Below the pieces are notes generated by a model, which did no database searches, had not been told where the DNA came from, and worked only from the letters and a program-made list of their open reading frames with translations. This document shows positions 59,701 to 64,000 of a stretch of DNA of 64,000 nt, piece after piece; the first letter of the stretch is position 1, and each line of letters starts with the position of its first letter. The translations under genes were made by a program, and so were the position numbers. This DNA comes from Oncomelania hupensis (taxonomy: Eukaryota > Mollusca > Gastropoda > Littorinimorpha > Pomatiopsidae), in NCBI GenBank assembly GCA_036898135.1, contig CM072525.1:22413492-22477491 (forward strand). Reading direction: 5' to 3'.

Positions 59701-59742
59701 GTTTACTTCCCAGATGTAGAAAGAGCACAATGGGTCAACAAG
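59701..59742 (+). CDS. esyt: Extended synaptotagmin, coding exon 2 (42 nt)
   Basis: A 14-codon micro-exon, VYFPDVERAQWVNK, bounded by TTGGATTTCAG and GTAAAATT. It joins exon 1 in phase 0 to give LPSW-VYFPDVERAQWVNK, the start of the SMP lipid-transfer domain. The next SMP and C2 exons are not in the window: the sequence to 64000 shows no further E-Syt coding text, so intron 2 is at least 4.26 kb. It is too short for ordinary ORF detection. Confidence 0.9.
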
Positions 59743-60044
59743 GTAAAATTTTATCAGCTACTTCACATGTAATGATATGGTATTTTTAAGTGTGAATTTA
59801 AGAACCTTGTTTGTTTAAGACTTAAAGCCTACGTGTGTAATGTATCATGTGATGTGTCTGTGTGTGTACATCTTTACATACATAATAGTCTTGTTGTTGT
59901 TCATGTTTCACCCCTCAATCAAATTAGTTGTAATTTTGATGTAATTAAACATTTGTTAAATATCTAAATAAGTCCGTCAACCAAAATGTAGCCTTTCTTC
60001 ATGTGCCTATAGCAGGGATTTTAGTTCCTGTCCTATATATTCTA

Positions 60045-60535
60045 AAATCTAATTCTATCCCGTAACTTGAAAGTTGTTGGGGCACCACATATGATTGTTT
60101 AACCAGCGTACTCCATCTTTCTCTGGACCCTCAGCAACCCTCATGGCTTCACTCAGTGTCAAACAAGTCCATTCTCAAATGTTGTCCTCCCACATCTTTT
60201 TCGGTATCCTTCTTCTTCTGCCTCCTTGCACCGTGCCTTGCAGGCGGGTCTTTGCAAGACCTGATGCTCCGATGATGTGGCCATACCATTGGAGTTTCAG
60301 TTTTTTAGTTGTCCAATGGCTTGGGTGATGGTCTGTCGGACTTTGTTGCTGGTGATGTGCTGGGTTTAGGAAATGCCCAGAAGTCTTCTGCAGCACTTCA
60401 CCTCCATGCTTTGTATTCTTCTTTGTAGGTCTGCTGTGAGGGTCCATGTTTCGAAAACGTATTGGAAGTTGGAGATGACTAGGGAGCGCAGTGCTCAGCC
60501 TTACCTTGGAGTGTAGATTGATGGTCCTGTCTAGG
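60045..60535 (-). mobile_element. LINE-1fam copy K, 3' fragment, antisense in the E-Syt intron
   Basis: Minus strand. The right-hand part reads, in reverse, towards NTKHGGEVLQKTSGHFLNPA and KLQWYGHIIGASGLAKTRLQ (alternate frames of the family C-terminus), and RIPKKMWEDNI. The tail is reduced to a degenerate TATCC at 60055. 5'-truncated and shifted. Confidence 0.87.
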
Positions 60536-60779
60536 GATTTTAGTTCCTAGTTTAAACTATCAATGTCAGTATATGTCATGGCTTACAGGAAACAATGACG
60601 TAAGTAAGACATATGAGGAAGAAAATGGAGATCTACAGATGAAAGTAAAGTTACACCCACGCTGAAGTGCCATTCACAAAGTCCCTAGTGTGCATTGTTG
60701 CCGACATAAAACATTGGCGCAAGAGTAAGACTGTAAGACTAAGAGGAAAGAAAAAGAGGATTTGAAAGTATAACACACT

Positions 60780-60965
60780 AAGATCATTGTCGTCATCATA
60801 ACCATCATTGTTGTCATCTCTGTTGCTATTGTTGTCATCATCATCATCATCATCATCATGTTTTTGTCATCGTTATCATTGTTGTTGCCATCTTTGTTTC
60901 CGTCATTGTGGTCAGCATCATTGTCATCATCATTATCATCATCAGCATTCTTTTTTTTTTTTTTA
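60780..60965. repeat. Imperfect CAT/TTGTCAT repeats
   Basis: CATTGTTGTCATC-type units with a pure (CAT)7 core; the Ser/His and Met-rich ORFs here follow from it. Confidence 0.85.
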
Positions 60966-61459
60966 TTATGACATGACTAAAAGTGAATGTTGCTGATCAA
61001 GGTTTCCTATGCTTGCTTAGCAAGCATCACAACTCAATGACATGGTAAAATGTTTCATCCTGCAGGGAACTCATATAAAAATATATCTTTACATTGATCT
61101 CTGCTTCATGCATACTCTTGAGACCCATATTATATTGTAAGGTCCTGACATGCATCCATATTAGTACTAGACAAGAAAGTAACATTAATCTCAAATGTGT
61201 GCACTCACACAGACTTTAGTTTTAAAATGTTTTACATATATATATATATACATGTATATTATGCATATATATTGTGCATGTCTAGTTTACATGTAGCGGC
61301 ATTATCAAGTGATTACCAATGAGGATGTAACAGGTGAAGTGGTGTACTTTGAGTCATTGTTAGCTTTGGTTTTTAGCTGACATAGTAACTTTAAGCTTCT
61401 GTGAATAACTAAAACAACAACAAAAACACAGCAATAAAAGCATGGAAAGATAATTTAGT

Positions 61460-61531
61460 AAAAAAAAAAGGTAAAGGTAGTCCCATAGCCTTGTGGCCGT
61501 AGGGGAGCGTGATGTTGGAAATCACACTTAT
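61460..61531 (-). mobile_element. 5S-type SINE (family S5), copy 2, cut by an LTR
   Basis: A9 then GGTAAAGGTAGTCCCATAGC, GTAGGGGAGCGTGATGTTGG and ATCACACTTA, the reverse complement of 21695-21770. The copy stops abruptly at the LTR start, one base after CACTTA. Confidence 0.85.
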
Positions 61532-62169
61532 TGTTACGTTGAAACGCGAATGATAGTATGGCTGAAGCGTGTACGATAGATCTAATCGTTTCGATTTGCA
61601 AAGTATTCAATAATGGAGTTTATTTACCTTTGATTTGAGTTTGCATTGTTGTTAGGAGAGGCTTTGTATAACGTTGATAATTTGCTTTGGTCCATATTAC
61701 TGTAGAAGTTTCTGGATCTGAGTGTTTACTTCCTATAGAAATTTCCCGATGGATATCGAAGGTCGTGAATGTTCCCGGAAGTAGAGAAAATGTGTATTGA
61801 CGTAAGTCAGTGATGACGATCTTTTATTCGATTGGTGGCAGTGCGTCATTTCTACGGTATTCGAAATCTTTCCGGAAAAGAGAGAGGTTATTTAATCGTG
61901 TGCCGAATTGCTGTTGAGAGAGAGTAAAGTTGTTGATAGTGATTTGGAAAGTTGCTGTGAAAGTTGTTGAGTTGAATTGAGAATTGTATGCAGTTGTTGA
62001 TGTGTGCTGAATAAAAGTGGAAAACTACATACGTCGACTTTGTGAATTGTATGCTGTTTGGACGGGCTGTGTGAATAAACGAATCTGAGTTACACAACTA
62101 TCAGGAATTCAAGCATCGGGGCTGAATCAGATACTGATAGAAAACACCAACATCAAACTGAGTGTAACA
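61532..62169 (+). mobile_element. LTR of a retrotransposon
   Basis: A 638-bp stretch beginning TGTTACGTTG and ending GAGTGTAACA, so it has the TG..CA ends and 6-bp terminal inverted repeat (TGTTAC/GTAACA) of an LTR. Two AATAAA signals (62010, 62074) are placed as in the R region. It interrupts a SINE on the left, which fixes the left border. A G-rich primer-site-like TTTTGGGGGCCAAGCCGGG follows on the right. The partner LTR would lie beyond the window or has been lost. Confidence 0.8.
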
Positions 62170-62575
62170 TTTTGGGGGCCAAGCCGGGATTCACGCCATA
62201 GCCAAGGGTTCAACTGCTACAACAAGCGAGTCAACGTTACGAGAGGCAGTCATCGAGGGTAGCCGCCAACGAGTTGCGTCGAGAGGGGCCAACATACTGG
62301 GACTACATCACCGATAGATTCGGGTTGACTGCAAGGGCGTGTAGTCGCTGAAGAGTTGCTTCGTGAGCGAACAACAGATCGGGACTACGTAGCTGCCGTA
62401 AGACTACGTCGAGGGACAGTCTCGGAGCTACATCGCCAGTGTTACAGAGAGCGGCGAGCGGACGTCGCGTATACTTCAGCACAGGAGCGTATACATCAAC
62501 ACCAGCGTGGTGCAGCGTCGCATACGACGAGGACAGCGGGGCCTGCGTCAACGAAAGCGACTAGTGCATAGCGAA
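62170..62575 (+). mobile_element. Start of LTR-retrotransposon interior (leader/gag-like)
   Basis: After the primer-site-like sequence, DNA rich in CG dinucleotides codes for an arginine-rich stretch (62356-62571; LRERTTDRDYVAAVRLRRG, RERRADVAYTSAQERIHQHQ) that ends at 62571. Such basic, repetitive heads occur in gag ORFs of Ty3/gypsy-like elements, but no protease or RT is reached before the THAP ORF at 62911. The element may be internally deleted. Confidence 0.5.
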
Positions 62576-62910
62576 CTCTACTAACAGGCCTTCTCATTGC
62601 GCAAATGAGGGCTTTGACTGGGGGCCTACTGAAAATAAGGGAAGGGACGTAACTCTGCCTAATCAATTTACTGAAAACACAAACCTGATTCCTAAAGAGT
62701 TTATATTGTTTGTTAGTCATACCTTTACCTATAATGCACGTTTAAACACCAATAATTACCCAAAATGTGTTAATTTATCGACTAGTTATCTCTACGAAAA
62801 TGTTTTTTTTCTTCTTGGTTTGCCTGCATTTCGGTAAATTTACGCATCAATCGATAACTTCCGTCACGTCGGCGCTTGTTTTTGATTTTCATTGTGGTCG
62901 CATTTTCATC

Positions 62911-64000
62911 ATGGGGAAAAAGTGTTGCGTCTATGGATGTAAAACAAACTATTCGTCAGAACAAGGAGGTGGTGTGGAGAGGAAATTATCTGTGTTCAGA
63001 TTTCCAAAGGATGCAGACGAGAAGAATGCGTGGATTTCTGCAATACCGAATGCCAACTTGGTCGTTTCAAAAGACACTGTTGTGTGTGAACTGCACTGGC
63101 CTACTGGGTTTGAAACGATCACTATGAGAGGGAAGCAAAGACCGAAACATCCACCCTCCGTTTGGCCAAATGTACCAGCTAGCCAAGTGCCGACTCCTGC
63201 ACCCGCCGCTCGCCCAACCAAGCGTTCGTCGTGCTTTGAGAGAAATAAGGAAGAGGATCAACTTGCAGCTTTTTTGAAGGGTGACACCACAACATTTTGT
63301 GACATGATGAAGACGTTGTTGGCCAGCGAGAGAGATCTGCATGTTCCAGTGATCGCTTACATGGACAGTGGAGTTTTACACGTGCAGTCAACGAAATCTT
63401 TAAATGGAGTGCCTTTGTTCCTCATCAAAATATCCCAGGATCAAAGTTTTGAGAATTTCCATTTAGGTGTTAAATGCACTGCTGCCTCCCTCTCCAAAAA
63501 CAGGATCATGACACTGAACACGTGGTCAGCACTTGAGGAAAATGTGAGGTATTTGAATTCTTTGGATATTAACAACAAACAGCAGATAATCCAGCAACAA
63601 TTACAAGCGATGGGGACGCGGAAAGTTGGCAAGCCATTGTACACGCCCGACATTGTTGTCAGAGCTTTCCAGTACTTTGCAACATCCCGGTGTTTGTATG
63701 CAAGATTGCGTCAGGACTTTCAACTGCCTTCAGTGCAAACGCTGACCAGGATCACGTCAAAGGTGGCAAAGGTTGGTGAGTCAACTTTTTCTGAGGCAGT
63801 GTTCAGCTCACTAGATGAGAGACAAAGACTGTGTGTGTTGCTGCAGGATGAAGTTTATGTGAAGAAAATGATGCTGTATCATGGAGGGCAGGTATTTGGG
63901 AGAAGCGCTGACAACCCGCAGTGTCTAGCAAAGACGGTGCTAGGGATCATGATTTCCTGCATGTTTGGAGGGCCCAACTTTCTGTCAAAGATCCTACCTG
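62911..64000 (+). CDS. THAP-domain P-element/THAP9-like transposase, N-terminal 363 codons
   Basis: Open from the ATG at 62911 to the edge of the window (363 codons, no stop; the C-terminus lies outside). Residues 1-65 form a C2CH THAP zinc finger: C5 or C6, C10, then VFRFP (28-32), W41, C59 and H62 (VCELHWP). RPKHPPSVWPNVP (77-89) is a common post-THAP linker. Residues 240-285 (PDIVVRAFQYFATSRCLYAR, then LPSVQTLTRI) match the region before the catalytic core. LLQDEVYVK (310-318) supplies a probable catalytic Asp of the RNase H-like fold, followed by YHGG, AKTVLGIMI and GGPNFLSKILP. These motifs are those of P-element-type transposases and vertebrate THAP9. It lies in the E-Syt intron on the sense strand. 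Uninterrupted reading suggests a recent or conserved copy. No terminal repeats were identified. Confidence 0.88.
   Translation, partial: MGKKCCVYGCKTNYSSEQGGGVERKLSVFRFPKDADEKNAWISAIPNANLVVSKDTVVCELHWPTGFETITMRGKQRPKHPPSVWPNVPASQVPTPAPAARPTKRSSCFERNKEEDQLAAFLKGDTTTFCDMMKTLLASERDLHVPVIAYMDSGVLHVQSTKSLNGVPLFLIKISQDQSFENFHLGVKCTAASLSKNRIMTLNTWSALEENVRYLNSLDINNKQQIIQQQLQAMGTRKVGKPLYTPDIVVRAFQYFATSRCLYARLRQDFQLPSVQTLTRITSKVAKVGESTFSEAVFSSLDERQRLCVLLQDEVYVKKMMLYHGGQVFGRSADNPQCLAKTVLGIMISCMFGGPNFLSKILP

Larger units (their letters stand above)
59743..64000 (+). other. E-Syt intron 2 (partial)
   Basis: Starts with GTAAAATTT and runs beyond the window. It hosts an antisense LINE-1fam fragment, CAT-rich DNA (60780-60960), a split SINE with an LTR, and a THAP-transposase ORF. 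The remaining spans (59743-60044, 60536-61459, 62580-62910) show nothing recognisable. Confidence 0.75.

Noticed and set aside
62170..62910. The THAP ORF as part of the LTR element
   Set aside because: LTR elements do not normally carry THAP/P-type transposases; the ORF more likely belongs to a separate element next to a truncated LTR element.

Overview
The window looks like an intergenic-to-genic stretch of an invertebrate nuclear genome, most probably a lophotrochozoan such as a gastropod or bivalve mollusc. The phylum is my inference, from the reverse-transcriptase families, tRNA- and 5S-derived SINEs, very dense microsatellites and an intron-containing animal gene; the sequence does not prove it. 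There is no operon structure, no CRISPR array and no bacterial-type gene density.

Layout. Bases 1-56900 are nearly all repeats: at least eleven copies of one non-LTR retrotransposon family ending in a (GGATA)n tail (called LINE-1fam here); three other non-LTR families (one interrupted by another at 30975-34310; a third inserted inside LINE-1fam at 43329-43995; a fourth at 56965-58480); five SINE-like families with RNA polymerase III promoter features; a 0.6-0.7 kb interspersed repeat with a TATA-like motif and an (AATC)n tail (family R1, four long copies plus two tandemised 3' ends); an older degenerate repeat (family MR); and dozens of simple-sequence tracts, many of them at the 3' end of a retroposon or split by one.

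The most unusual structure is at 47970-51842. It is a 3.87-kb element with nearly identical inverted arms of about 1.05 kb, made of short self-palindromic ATAGAAT/ATTCTAT units. The termini are TATGGGGCGCCATG and its complement, flanked by a 4-5 bp duplication inside a LINE copy. Its unique core holds a TATA-led short ORF and a broken THAP zinc-finger start. It looks like a non-autonomous or decayed cut-and-paste transposon that has turned satellite DNA into its terminal inverted repeats.

The only clear host gene is at the right: the first two coding exons of an extended synaptotagmin (E-Syt) at 58852-59193 and 59701-59742. Its second intron runs to at least the end of the window. It carries an antisense LINE-1fam fragment, a 5S-type SINE split by an LTR (61532-62169) with the start of the LTR element's interior, and a same-strand 363-codon open ORF (62911-64000, open at the edge) encoding a THAP domain plus a P-element/THAP9-like transposase.

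Small ORFs made of single-residue runs (poly-Y, S, N, D, L) are translated microsatellites and were left out.
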